Under the pieces are notes generated by a model, which worked only from the letters and a program-made list of their open reading frames with translations, had not been told where the DNA came from and made no database searches. This document shows positions 22,262 to 33,255 of a stretch of DNA of 64,000 nt, one piece after another. How positions within the stretch are numbered: position 1 is the first letter of the stretch; every line of letters begins with the position of its first letter. The translations under genes were made by a program, and so were the position numbers. Source of the DNA: Oreohelix idahoensis. Lineage: Eukaryota; Mollusca; Gastropoda; Stylommatophora; Oreohelicidae. The stretch spans positions 1-64,000 of the forward strand of contig JAMPIV010012428.1 of assembly GCA_024509875.1 (NCBI GenBank). The letters run 5' to 3'.

Positions 22262-23788
22262 TCATTGGAATAGACCACGTGGTGTCGAGAAAGTGGTGAG
22301 TGGTTTTGCTTTAGGTGTGAGTGGCACTTGCCAGTATCCCTTAGAAAGGTCAAATTTAGAGAAGAAGGTAGAATGTGCTAATTTGACCAATAAGTCTTCC
22401 AAGAGGGGCAAAGGTTCGGCATCGAATTTTGTCACTTTGTTTAATTTTCTGTAATCTACGCAAAGACGAATATTGTTGTCTTTCTTTCTAATGATCACCA
22501 TAGATGATGAGTATGGTGATGAAGATGGTTCAATTATATTTAATCGAAGCATCTCATCCAATTCCTTATCAATCTTATCACGAAAGTGTAAAGGGATAGG
22601 GTATGGACGGACTCGAATAGGTGTATCGTCAGTCAAAAGAATATCATGTTGGATAACTGACGTATGACCTGGGATGTCAGTGAGAACATCCTCATACGAG
22701 TGCAGAATTGAAGAGACTTGCTGACGTTGATCAGCAGAGAGAGTAGAAGAAATAGTGACGCCATTCCAATTCTCAGTGGAATGAAACGATACAACTGGTA
22801 TAGACAATTGTACATCATCAAAAGAAGATTCTTCTTCTTGAATAACAGATAAATTAGAGTAGTGTTGAATAGGAGGGGTGGGATCATCAGTAGCTTGGAA
22901 CACTGACTGTAGATAATCAGGACGTGAGTAATACTCATTCAACATGTTAATGTGGAAGGTTTTATGTTTGCCATTAATATCCACGATGTAGTCAACATCG
23001 GATATTCTCGAGATGATCCTAAAAGGACCTCTCCAAGTAATTAGAAGACGATTGTTATGAGAAGGTAATAGAACAAATGCTTCGTCACTAGGAAGAAGCT
23101 GGCGAAGACGTCTATACTTGTTTGCAAATAGACGAGCTTTTTCTTTGGCCTGTTCTGATGATGCAGTAGCTAATCTACAAGCATCTATGATTCTCTTTCT
23201 CAACGAGATAACATACTCGTAAGAGGATTGAGTTTCCTCTTCCATATTTTCTTCAACCAGTAAGTCGTGAATTAAAGACATTGGTCCGCGTGGTTGCATG
23301 CCAAAAACAAGTTGGAATGGAGAAAAACCAGTGGCTTGATTTTGTACCTCGCGATAAGCAAAAAGAGCAGCTGGCAGGACTCGGTCCCAATCCTGAGGGT
23401 GATCTTGAGTTATCGTACCCAACAACTGCTTGAGTGTCCTGTTCAGACGCTCAATTAACCCATTGGACATCGCATGATAGATCGAACTGAGAGATCTATC
23501 TATTCCTAACGTCTTCATAACCTGAGACATGGATTCGGAAATAAACTGGACACCATGATCCGATAAGATCTTACGCGGAAAACCAATGCGTGAAAAGATC
23601 AACATCAACGCATCTGTTACACTAGCCGATGAAGTGTTCTTCAGAGGTATGGCCTCAGGCCAACGCGTACACATACAAGTAAGTATGTGTGTATGTCCTC
23701 TGGCAGATGGTAGCATCTGACCAATGATATCAATTGCCATTATCAAATGGTCTAATAGGGATGTCCGCAGCCTGAATAGGAGCCGCAT
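22262..23788 (-). pseudogene. Integrase core joined to RT in one frame, gypsy copy 2
   Basis: A single 508-residue reading runs from the integrase core into the reverse transcriptase, direct evidence for the IN-RT order. It holds IDIIGQML, ILSDHGVQF and NGLIERLN (D, D, E), the GPY/F-type module (TWRGPFRIISR), a linker with DIPGHTSVIQHDI, then RT motifs VDYRKLNKVT and FDLSKGYWQVPL. It ends at TGA where copies 1 and 3 have TGG (Trp before NFMPFG). Two residues are missing from the conserved TCIDMCTRW strand by a 6-bp deletion near 23675. A 2-bp loss near 23741 separates it from the upstream zinc module. Confidence 0.9.
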
Positions 23789-24224
23789 GAAATGGACCCC
23801 GTACTTTAACCTCCTGACATATCAAACATGAACGACAATTGAGAGTGACATCTCTATGGACGCCAGGCCAGTAGAATGCAGATAGCAATCTAGATTTGGT
23901 TCGCGAAAAACCCATATGGCCTGCGCATTGCGAGTCGTGTGCATGCTGTAATATCCGAGCTCTCATAGAAGACGGGACTAGAATCTGTGAACGTAAGGAT
24001 GAATCCTTTTCCCGTATCAGCCTAACCAAAATACTATTTTTAAGAGCAAAGTCATGTCTAGATTTTGCATTTCTGGTGTTGGTATTATTTTTGTTCACAA
24101 ATTGAAATTTTTTTTTAAAAGAATCATCATTCTTTTGCAAAGTCGCAAACATCTCCCGTGAAATAGGAGAATCATCATCATAAGTGGCATTAACTGTAGG
24201 TTCAGCAGGTGTATCACGTGACAT
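23742..24224 (-). pseudogene. Protease-integrase linker and HHCC module, gypsy copy 2
   Basis: The reading contains an acidic linker, then the integrase N-terminal zinc module: HAHDSQCAGHMGFSRTKSR, FYWPGVHRDVTLNC and CLICQEVK, followed by IPIRPFD. It then shifts frame into the core at 23788. It aligns closely with the same segment of copy 1 (5400-5150). Confidence 0.82.
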
Positions 24225-24337
24225 AACAGTAGCTTGCGCTCTGGTTACTAGTGCATTCGCAGCCTGAATATGTCGCTCTTCCCATTCAGCAATTTGCTGA
24301 GGGGTACACTCTTTTATACCGTGTATTCAACCTAGAA

Positions 24338-24742
24338 TCACATCGCTAATCGGATTCTGAAGCAGGCACGCATGAATTTTCCCTGAAAAAATGGTGTTTG
24401 TAAATTAATTATAGCTGTGGGAAAGATTTCCACAGTGCCTCCAAAGGTGACACATTTTACAACATTGCCTGTAGCGCACAATGGGTCGATCAGCGAAGTC
24501 CGGACACCGACTGTGCTACAACCTGAATCAAATAAAATAGAGCATGGAATGGAATTTACATATCCTTTATTAAATTTAAGACAACCCTGTCCCTGGTGTA
24601 CTGACGCAGAAGTGGCCGTGCAGACTGCAGGTAGACTAGGCAAAATATGTCCGCATCGCAGCGTTGTGATCGCCTTTGGCTGGAAAAGAGTCGTACACTC
24701 AGAACAAGCTTTAACCTGATTAAAATCAAGAGAACAAGACAT
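24338..24742 (-). pseudogene. Zinc motif and aspartic protease, gypsy copy 2
   Basis: The C-x2-C-x13-C-G-H motif is at 24647-24706 (CSEC ... LRCGHILP). The protease active site is LFDSGCSTVGVR, followed by VKCVTFGGTVE. Its C-terminal part (GRIHG...CTPQQ equivalents near 24300) is in another frame. It would process Gag-Pol if intact. Confidence 0.8.
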
Positions 24743-24795
24743 GGCATTATGCGTATTAGCATCTTTCTCTTGTTCATTGTTAGTCTGTGTATCTC

Positions 24796-26285
24796 TTAAA
24801 GCAATATTAGCATGTCGACGTGAATTGCTTGAAGATCTATCTCTTCGTCGCGATCGATTCTGACTATTGGCATTAAAATTGCTATAATTACTATTTCTGT
24901 CTGAGTTGAAATCTGGATGAGTACGCCAATTATTGTCCTCACTGTTGTGATTTTGGCCAAATGATCTATTCCAAGAACCCTGTCTATTTTGAGGATTTTG
25001 TGATTGTGATCGCCAATTTTGTTTATTATTGTTTCCTTGATTATATCTGAAATTATTGTTACCAAAATCTCGTGATCTATGAGATTGGCCCCAAGAAACA
25101 TTAAATGGAGCAGATTGCTAGTATTGTTTCCCCTTATAAAAATTACCATATTTGAAATTGTCATTACTTCCCTTATTAAAGTATCTATCGTTACTCATCG
25201 AACGATGGGGTGAAACGTTCTTCTGTTGCATAGCGAAAGCAACAGGTAACTCATTTTTGATCTGCGCATTACTAATATCCATGTTTGGGTGAGCGGTGCA
25301 GAAATTTTTACAATTTTCTTCTAATTCTTTTATTGAAGAAGGTTTACGCTCATGCAAAAATGAAAGAAATGCAGAATTTACTGACGATAAAACTTTATCG
25401 CGCAGCAATAAATCGAAAAGACCGTCATAAGACTTTTCTACCTTGGACAATTCGATCCATCTTTCCAAGGTTAGCCGTATTTGGGAAAGAAAGTCACTGA
25501 AGTTCTTTCCTGATTGTGGTAACATAGATATAAAACGCAATCTGTATTGATCTTCAGTCATTTGAAATTTCCTAAGAAGAGCGGCTCTAACTGCGTCATA
25601 ATCATTTTTTCATTATCACTAGTTGTATGATATACCGCCATAGCATCCCCTGTAAGTAATTTGGATAAATATGTACAATATAGTATTTTATCCACGTTAT
25701 AAGACCTACAAGTGGCCTCAAATCTGTCTAGAAAGAATATTACGTCGTCGGATGGTGGATTAAATTTGGGTAATTTTAGGTGAACTTCCCTAAAATTATC
25801 ATGTCTAGATGAAGATTGGCCTTCATGAGTTTTCTGAGAATTAGCTTCATGAGCTAATTTAAATTGTTCAAATTCCATCTCCTTAATTTTTTGTTCATGT
25901 TGAACCTGAAGCTGATATTTTCTTGTATTTTCTTCAGCTATCAATCTCCTCTCTTCCATTTCCTTTTGCTTACGATCCATTTCAATTCTAAGTTGCCTTT
26001 CTTTTTCAGCAGCTTTTCTCTCGTTTTCTGCAGCCTCCAAACGAAGTATTTTTTCGTTTTCTGCTGCCCGAAATTTAAGTTTTTTATAATTTTCTTTAGC
26101 CTCAAATCTCCTTTTTTTCTCGTTTTCTTCTTCAAATTTCTGATTTTCTAGCCTAAGAGTTTCTAATTTCCTCTGTTCAGATTCTATCTCTTGAGCTTTT
26201 TTAAACTCCGCCATAGCGAATGTTTTCACCTCTTCAGGAGTCATCTGAAGGGTTTTAGCTTGTTTAATAAAATTAATCTAGCGAA
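24796..26285 (-). pseudogene. Gag of gypsy copy 2
   Basis: The expected start (MYSLD) is at about 26285 but is followed by a one-base insertion, so the open reading begins at 26244. The N-terminal half is a Glu/Lys/Arg coiled coil (AEKERQLRIEMDRKQKEMEER), then LKLPKFNPPSDDVIFFLDRFE opens the capsid. A frameshift near 25600 moves capsid to the reading 25561-25118 (FSDFLSQIRLTLERW, LLLRDKVLSSVN). An Asn/Arg/Ser-rich tail leads in to the zinc motif. Confidence 0.78.
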
Positions 26286-26940
26286 TACATTATGATTAAT
26301 AAGTAGTCACTATAATTTTTTTTATTAAATGAAAATTAATTAATGTGGATTAATTTTCCTTATCACTATAATGAGTGATACTTGTTCCTGTCCATGAACG
26401 GTAAGCAATTCATATAAATATCATTTATATTATTAATCAATAAAATAATTTATGTAACGTTATGATAAGACAAAAGCTATAGACAATTACGACAATAGTG
26501 ACAAGACAAGATAGTTAATGACAAATGAAAACATTTGCAGAAATCAAAAAAGTTAAAATGAAAAAATAAGAAATAATTTTGCAGAAAGTGCAATGATAAC
26601 TGCAATAAACAATAAAACAAGACAATGGACAACACAGTGTATAAACATAGGTTTGTAAAAAACTCAACGATAGTATGGTGAGAATGGACGAATGTTACAA
26701 ACAAGATACATCATAAAACCAAGGTACGAATAAAAATAACTACGAAAACTACAATGAAAACTTGACAATACAGCTAAACAGACAGGTGTCACAGACCACC
26801 AGACACAGTGGACCTAGAATCCTTCGACACACAGGTGCCAGAACATTCCACTGCGGGAAGTCTGCAAATAAACTTACAGAACAATTATGAAGGCCCTGAG
26901 ATGAACCTGGGATGTTCCCTTCATAATTCACCTACCCAAC
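26286..26940 (-). other. Leader of gypsy copy 2, proximal part
   Basis: Noncoding AT-rich sequence upstream of gag. It ends at the target site CCAAC (26936-26940) where copy 3 inserted; the leader resumes at 37298. Confidence 0.65.
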
Positions 26941-28461
26941 TGATAAATTTCTTTTCTTGGTCACCACGTTAATAAAGCTGGTATTGGTGTAAATGGTCAA
27001 CTCTAAACCGGCACAGTGTTGGGCATACAGGTCACCTTGTCCAAAAACGTAATGAGGCCCCGACAAGGATGTAATGTTGACTATGAGTGTTAATGTGAGT
27101 GTCAATACGCGAATGCATGGATTGTTCTGAAGAGTTGACTAGAAGATCAAACACTCACTCACACGTAGCTAGAAGTTAATGATGCAGACTACTGTGGTCG
27201 TTTCATACTGTTTAATTGGACGCACACACTTGGACAGTACGGGTATAGTTACAGGAAAACAGGTCGACATATATCATCATTCTGTTGATCAATGGTCTAC
27301 AATCTTAAGTTGGCATTCATGTTGAAGAACATTACAATGGAACGTCCGTAGACAAGCACTTAGATTTCCACTGTTTATAAATATAACCATCAGGCCTTAC
27401 TGACTGATCATGTCAGTTAATAAATAATGTTCAAGCATGACTCCTAGACAGAACCTCTTTTCTAGCGAAGATTCCTTTAGGTAAAGTTCAGCAAATATTT
27501 CTGGAGACAATGTTAACCCACCAGTATTGGGTTTTCTTTATAACTGTGATCTCTTAATCATCACCTGATAATAAGGGTCATCTCTGTTCTCTGATCGATG
27601 ATCGACAAATAATATAGGATCCAAAATGGCTTCTGGTTCCAGTGAGCATTACTCACTACACAGATGCATAGTAAAGCTTCAATAAAGGCTTTGTTCATGA
27701 ACACAAATGTTTCTACAAGAATCAGCATATTCTTTCATCATAACTGCTGCATACAATCATATTCAGTGCTGCTAGGTAACATGTCATCCCGACATATTGA
27801 TATAGATAATCATCATGTAGACGTCTGCCCATCTAAGCCTAGCAAGGAAAAAGTTCAGCAAAAATTTCTTTTACCTGGGCATGGGAAATACACTAGCAGG
27901 ACACATACGCCCTCTCCTGGCGTTACAGAATAAACACTGGGGAACTCATAGACTTAATAATCATATCAGAAACTATCTTCTTCCCCATAATAGATCACAG
28001 ATATCAACAAACTTCGGACTGGTCTCCGACATGGCATTCACCAGGCTCTATCATCACAGAAGACCCTTTTTCGTATCCGCATGCGCAGAAACTGCCTGAC
28101 CCCAAAGTTCAGTACAAGGAAAAATAGTCCCACTTAGACATACAAAGATATCACGATATAAGACCGAATCGTCTTAAATAGACAAGGAGTAAACATAGAC
28201 TCGGACCATAAACATTCCTGCATAAACCTAAGCAAGAACAATCTGTTTCTGGCCCAACAAGGAACAGACCAACAAAATCTGGATTCATACGCCAAGTTCG
28301 ATATTCAGGGGAGATAACCCATATAACAAAAGTATCAATCAATCATGGGTGATATATATTTGGCCAGGAAAGCATCCTGATTTTAAAAACAAATACTTTC
28401 CCCCAGACAAATAAATATTATAATAACTACATACATTGCCACCAGTAATCTGTTGGTAACA
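26941..28461 (-). repeat. 3' LTR of gypsy copy 3
   Basis: Direct repeat of 35772-37292, beginning TGATAAATTTC and ending TGGTAACA. Its inner neighbour is a G-rich strand (CCCGGGGGTTGCGGTAG on the minus strand), the likely plus-strand priming region. Small frames in the LTR have no recognisable product. Confidence 0.92.
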
Positions 28462-28933
28462 GGCTACCGCAACCCCCGGGAAAAAAATGAAATTTTTTTT
28501 TTCATCTGAGAGCAACATACAATAGGCTCACAACGCACGAATAATGCGCAGATGACAAATAACAGCAATTTATAATGTCAAATTAAGGTAAAGTCGAAGC
28601 ATAGATCGACTTGTGAGAATATATCTCAACATCTCAGAGAAAGCATTTCTCTAAGTATAAATATTTCCAGGGAGGTGCCACCAACGTATCCTACAATGCT
28701 GGCAATGACACAATGCATATAACAATTTCATATAACAATTTCATATTTAAGCACTATAAGTACATGATTGACAAAGAAAAAAAATCATCAAAGAACAACG
28801 GTGAATATATATCAATGAACGTAGTGATAGTAGTGATACAATGACTATATTACAAATTACAATGTGTATCTATCTTGATATAGAGAGGAACTATTATAGA
28901 CTTAGATGTGTTAAGAAGTCCAGGACCTAACAG
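28462..28933 (-). other. Noncoding 3' region of gypsy copy 3
   Basis: Between the end of RNase H and the 3' LTR. It is shared with 18322-18784 of the copy 4 remnant. No gene is supported. Confidence 0.65.
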
Positions 28934-29377
28934 TTAGGTGGAATCATGTGGGCATCTAGACAAAATGTCTGTCATCGCATTATCTGATCCACGGATAGCT
29001 CGTACAGAGAAATGAAAAGGTTGAAGAGCAATTGCATATCGAGTAGACCTCGAGCTCTTCAAATTCTTACTCTGTATAGCCGTAAGAGCTTTCTGGTCGG
29101 TTTCTACTATGAAATGTGCGCCTAGAAGGAATCTATGTAGTTTGAGAATTGACCAAACCATAGCCAATAGTTCACGGTCTAAAACCGAGTAATTCCTTTC
29201 TGCAGCATTAAGTTTTCTGGAGATATACATTACAGGATGCAGAGTTCCAGAGTACTCTTGCATTAGTGCCGCTCCAATCCCAGTGGATGAAGCGTCACTC
29301 CGAAGAAAAAATGTCTTAACTTTAGTAGGTAACACTAAAATAGGTGGTGTTGAAAACAATGTTTTAATCTTATCCAA
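28934..29377 (-). pseudogene. RNase H domain of gypsy copy 3
   Basis: All four acidic positions are visible: LRSDASSTG, LDRELLAMVW, ETDQKALT and MTDILSRC. The protein ends HDST a few residues later. Upstream it should join RT, but two nonsense codons intervene: TGA at 29510-29512 (right after KKQV) and TAG at 29399-29401, where copy 2 has a Trp codon. Confidence 0.87.
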
Positions 29378-29509
29378 AGAGCATTGGCATTCCTGGGACT
29401 AGTGGACCATATTAGGCGACCCTTTCTTTAGTAGTGTTGAAAGAGATGCCATGATAGAGTATAGATTCGGAATGAATCTTCCACAAAATTGAATAAGACC
29501 TAAGAGACT

Positions 29510-30574
29510 TCACACTTGCTTTTTAGTCTTAGGGATAGAGATGTTAAGTATCTTAGTGATATTATGGTCCTCTGTCTTTAGGAAACCATGACCGACTCGA
29601 TGGCCTAGGAAAGAAATTTCGCTAAAACCAATGCAGGCTTCAGAGGGTTTCGCTGTCAGGTTATGCTCGCGTAGAGTAGACAGTAATTCAACTAACCCCA
29701 AATAGTGATCTTCCCAAGTATCGTTGAAAAGACAGATGTCGTCTAGGTACGCAATGACATCTGACCGATAAGATAGGATTCGACGCATCATGCGTGCGAA
29801 TGTAGCTGGTGCGTTCATAAGACCGAAAGGCATGAAATTCCATTGAAGAAGGCCTCTAGGTGTAGAAAAAGCAGTAAAAGGTTTGGCGCGTTCAGATAAA
29901 GGAACTTGCCAATATCCTTTAGACAAATCAAGTTTAGTGAAAAAATGAGATTTAGAAAGTCTAGTAAGTAGCTCTTCTAGTAAAGGCATAGGTTCAGCAT
30001 CAAACTTCGTAACTTGATTCAATTTGCGATAGTCAACGCAAAGACGTATGTTATTGTCTTTCTTTCGAACAATAACCATCGGCGAAGAATATGCAAAAGT
30101 GGATGGTTCAATTATTTTTAAATCTATCATCTCATCCAACTCCTTCTCAGCCTGTGCTTGAAAATGTATAGGGATAGGATAAGGTCTGACCCTAATAGGA
30201 TTATGGTCAGTTAGAATAATGTCATGTTCAATGACATGAGTTTGTCCAGGGATGTCAGTAAGGACATCCTGAAATGTTTGTAACATAGCCGAAACTTGTC
30301 GCTGTTCTCCTAGAGATAAATCAGGAGAGACAGTAACATTTTTCCATGATTCACTAGAATGAAGTGGAATCATTGGAAGAGGAAGATTTACATCTGAAAA
30401 ACTTGTTTCCTCATCCTGTATTACGGACAGTGATGAGTAATAACCATGTTGGACTGGAGAATCGTCCGTTGCCTGGAAAATAGGCTGTAAATAATCCGGA
30501 CATTCATGGAATTCCGTAAGCATATATGTGGAAGGTTTTATGCTTTCCATCAATATCGACAATGTAGTCAACAT
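29510..30574 (-). pseudogene. Reverse transcriptase of gypsy copy 3
   Basis: A 354-residue reading containing the linker from integrase (DIPGQTHVIEHDIIL), then RT: CVDYRKLNQVT at about 179-189, LDLSKGYWQVPL, FMPFGLMNAPATF and YLDD at 276-279. The apparent N-terminus (first about 20 residues) is out-of-frame integrase sequence; a small deletion near 30530 shifts the frame between integrase and RT. Copy 2 reads through this junction in one frame, so the shift is damage and not a regulatory signal. Confidence 0.88.
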
Positions 30575-32513
30575 CGGAAATTTTCGAGATTATATCGTAC
30601 GGACCTTTCCAAGAAATAAGATGTCTGTTCTCACTACAAGGTAGCAAAACAAATGCTTTGTTACCAGGACTAAGTTGTCGTAAGGTTCTTTTCTTATTGG
30701 CAAATTGTCTTGCCTTCTGTTTTGCAAATTCAGAAGAAGAAGTTGCCAATTTGCATGCTTCGATAATCTTTTGTCTCAGCGCGATGACATATTCGTAAGA
30801 AGATTTTGTGTCATCGGTAATATTATCAGCGGTTATGAGATCATGATGCACAGACATAGGGCCGCGCGGATGCGCGCCAAAGACAAGTTCAAAGGGAGAA
30901 AATTCTGTATGTTCATTGGGGACCTCTCTGTAAGCGAAGAGGGCCGCGGGTAAAACCCTGTCCCAATCTTGAGGATGATCCTCAGTTATCTTTCTTAGTA
31001 AGTTTTTGAGTGTTCTATTTAGCCGTTCGACCATCCCATTGGACATAGGATGATAGATACTACTCAAAGATCTCTCTATCTGCAGAGTAGACATTACTTG
31101 AGACATGGTATCCGATATTAGTTGGGTGCCATGGTCTGATAATATCTCTCCGGGGAATCCCAGACGAGAAAATATGAGCCAGAGAGCATTTGCAATATCA
31201 GCAGTAGTAATGCTCTTCAGAGGAATAGCCTCTGGCCAACGTGTGCACATATCAACACACGTCAAGATAAACTGATGTCCTCTAGCAGATTTGATCTTAA
31301 ATGGACCAATGATGTCTACCGCCATTTTCTGAAATGGTCGAAAAGGAATGTCTGCAGCCTGAATAGGTGCAGCATGGCGTGGACCTTTGGATTTCACTTC
31401 TTGACATACCTTACAAGATCGACAATAAATCCGTATGTCCTTGATCACAAAAGGCCAAAAGAAAGCCGCAAGAACTCTTGACTTAGTACGGGAAAAACCC
31501 ATATGTCCAGCACACTGAGAGCCGTGAGCGTGCTGCAAAGTTTTAACTCTCAAATTCTTGGGCACAAGAATCTGAGAATGACTTGACTTAGTGGAGTCTT
31601 GAACCATACGTACAAGTACGCCATTCTTCATTGTAATCCAAGATTTACGCTTTGTATCTTTATTTGGATCACCTTTTGTTGCAAGAGTGAAGAATTTCTT
31701 TAGAGTGGGGTCATCTTCTTGCTGTTTTATAAACGAGTCACGAGAAATTACCAAGGGATCATCTTGGTTATGCACTTCATTATCTTCAGTAGATAAAGTT
31801 TGAGGCATATTAAGAGCTTGAGCTCTAGTGACTACAGCATTAGCAGTTTGCATATTCTGTTTTTCCCAAACGGAAATTTGTTGTGGAGTGCATTCTTTGA
31901 CTCCGTGAATACGACCGATGATAAGATCAGCGATCGTATTCGGCAGAAGACATGCGTGTACATCTCCTGTAAAGAAAGGAGTAGCAATCTTAATGATAGC
32001 AGTAGAGTATTTCTCTAAGGTGCCACCAAATGTTACACATTTGACTACTTTTCCTGTGGCACGAGAAGGATCTACAAGTGACTGCCTAACACCAATTGTG
32101 GTGCATCCAGAATCAAAAAGAACTGAGACTGGATTGTCATTTACTAAACCTTTATGTAAGAGAAGAGAACCTCTTCCATCATGCGCGACTGACGCAGGAA
32201 GAGCGGGAAGAGGATGGCCACAACTTAAAGTAGATACCATAGTTGGTTCAAATAATGTTTTGCATTGGGGGCACTGAAATGCTCTCCCAAAATCAAAAGC
32301 GGAACATGCCATATTATTAGCGTCATTATTATCTTTAGTCTGTTTATAGGCTTCATGTGACTCTTGCTGTGCAGAGTTTGCCTGGTAATGTGATTTATGT
32401 TTTTTGTATTGTGATCTACCTCGATTATTATTGCCTCTGTAATCATTATTGTTTCCTCTATTGTAACCCCTATTTGGGTTTGAGTCATAGTTCTCATGGT
32501 TCATCATCATCAT
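30504..32513 (-). pseudogene. Nucleocapsid tail, zinc motif, protease and integrase, gypsy copy 3
   Basis: A 669-residue reading and the best-preserved pol segment in the window. Residues 1-65 are an Asn/Arg-rich nucleocapsid-like tail. The C-x2-C-x13-C-G-H motif uses C81, C84, C98 and H100 (32214-32273). The protease site DSG is at 134-136. The integrase HHCC module uses H330, H337, C364 and C367. The core triad is D400 (MAVDIIGP), D460 (ILSDHG) and E496 (GMVERLN), with 35 residues between the last two. A GPY/F-like module (SWKGPYDIISK) follows. The first methionines come from the LINE junction and are not the true start. Confidence 0.9.
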
Positions 32514-33255
32514 GTGACGTATTCTTTCCAGAACGTTGTCTCCATTACAGCTGCTGTGAGCGCATCACGATTCTGGGCAAGTCGACCTGCATCAGCCAAA
32601 GACAAGTTCAGACACTCTGTGATGTCCTGGGTCCACCGTCGTGTAGGTCGACCCCTTCCCCTTTTTCCAGGAACCATGCCATCCATCACTGTTTTTTCCA
32701 GGCTATTATGTCTTTTTATATGACCGAAAAATTTCAGCTTCCTTATTGCGATGGTATTTAGGAGCCAATGTTCCTGTACGTTTAGTGAGTGCAGTACTTC
32801 TCTGTTGGTCTTTTTTTCTGTCCAGGGTATTCTCAACATCCTTCTGTAGCATTTCATTTCAAATGATGTAATCTTTTTTGCAACTGTTTTATTGAGTGTC
32901 CAAGTCTCGCAGCCGTATGTTGCCACTGGGAATATACATGCTCTGATCAGCTGTAACTTTGTTTCTTTGCTTGTGCCTTGCCATAGGTTTTTCATCTGTA
33001 TTAGTTTATGTGAAGCAATTGCAAGTCTTCTTTTAATTTCTACTGCACAGTCGCCAGAGCTGTTGATGATTGATCCTAAGTATTCGAATTCATTAACACT
33101 TTCCAGTTCTTCGTTATCAATTTCAATTTCTGGTTTGGTCTTTACTTTGTCTGTTGTCAATACTTTAGTCTTCTTGGTGTTTAGGTATAGATTCTGGGCC
33201 TCGCTGTGTTTTTTGGTGAACAGAAGTAATTGTTCAAGTCCTTCTGGGTTGGTTA
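32510..33255 (-). mobile_element. LINE RT C-terminal fragment inside gypsy copy 3 gag
   Basis: The minus-strand reading carries a non-LTR RT thumb and tail: LYLNTKKTKVL, FEYLGSIIN, ATYGCETWTLNK, MKCYRRMLRIPW, LKFFGHIKRH and GKRGRGRPTRRW. It is 5'-truncated and ends at its 3' side in ATGATGATG repeats, a typical LINE tail. Asn-rich gag sequence continues on both sides, so it inserted into gag. A duplication of ATGATRATG type may flank it, but the simple repeat blurs this. Confidence 0.88.

Noticed and set aside
23670..23680. Loss of the first catalytic aspartate of integrase in copy 2
   Set aside because: The 6-bp deletion removes the aspartate of TCIDMCTRW, which is conserved but is not the catalytic one; the catalytic residue is in the IDIIG motif and is retained.
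27664..27933. Small frames conserved between the two copy 3 LTRs (27664-27933 and 36495-36764)
   Set aside because: They are identical because the LTRs are duplicates; there is no motif or independent sign of coding constraint.
30504..30574. Overlap of integrase and RT frames as a programmed frameshift in copy 3
   Set aside because: Copy 2 reads through the same junction in one frame, and the copy 3 break coincides with a small deletion.
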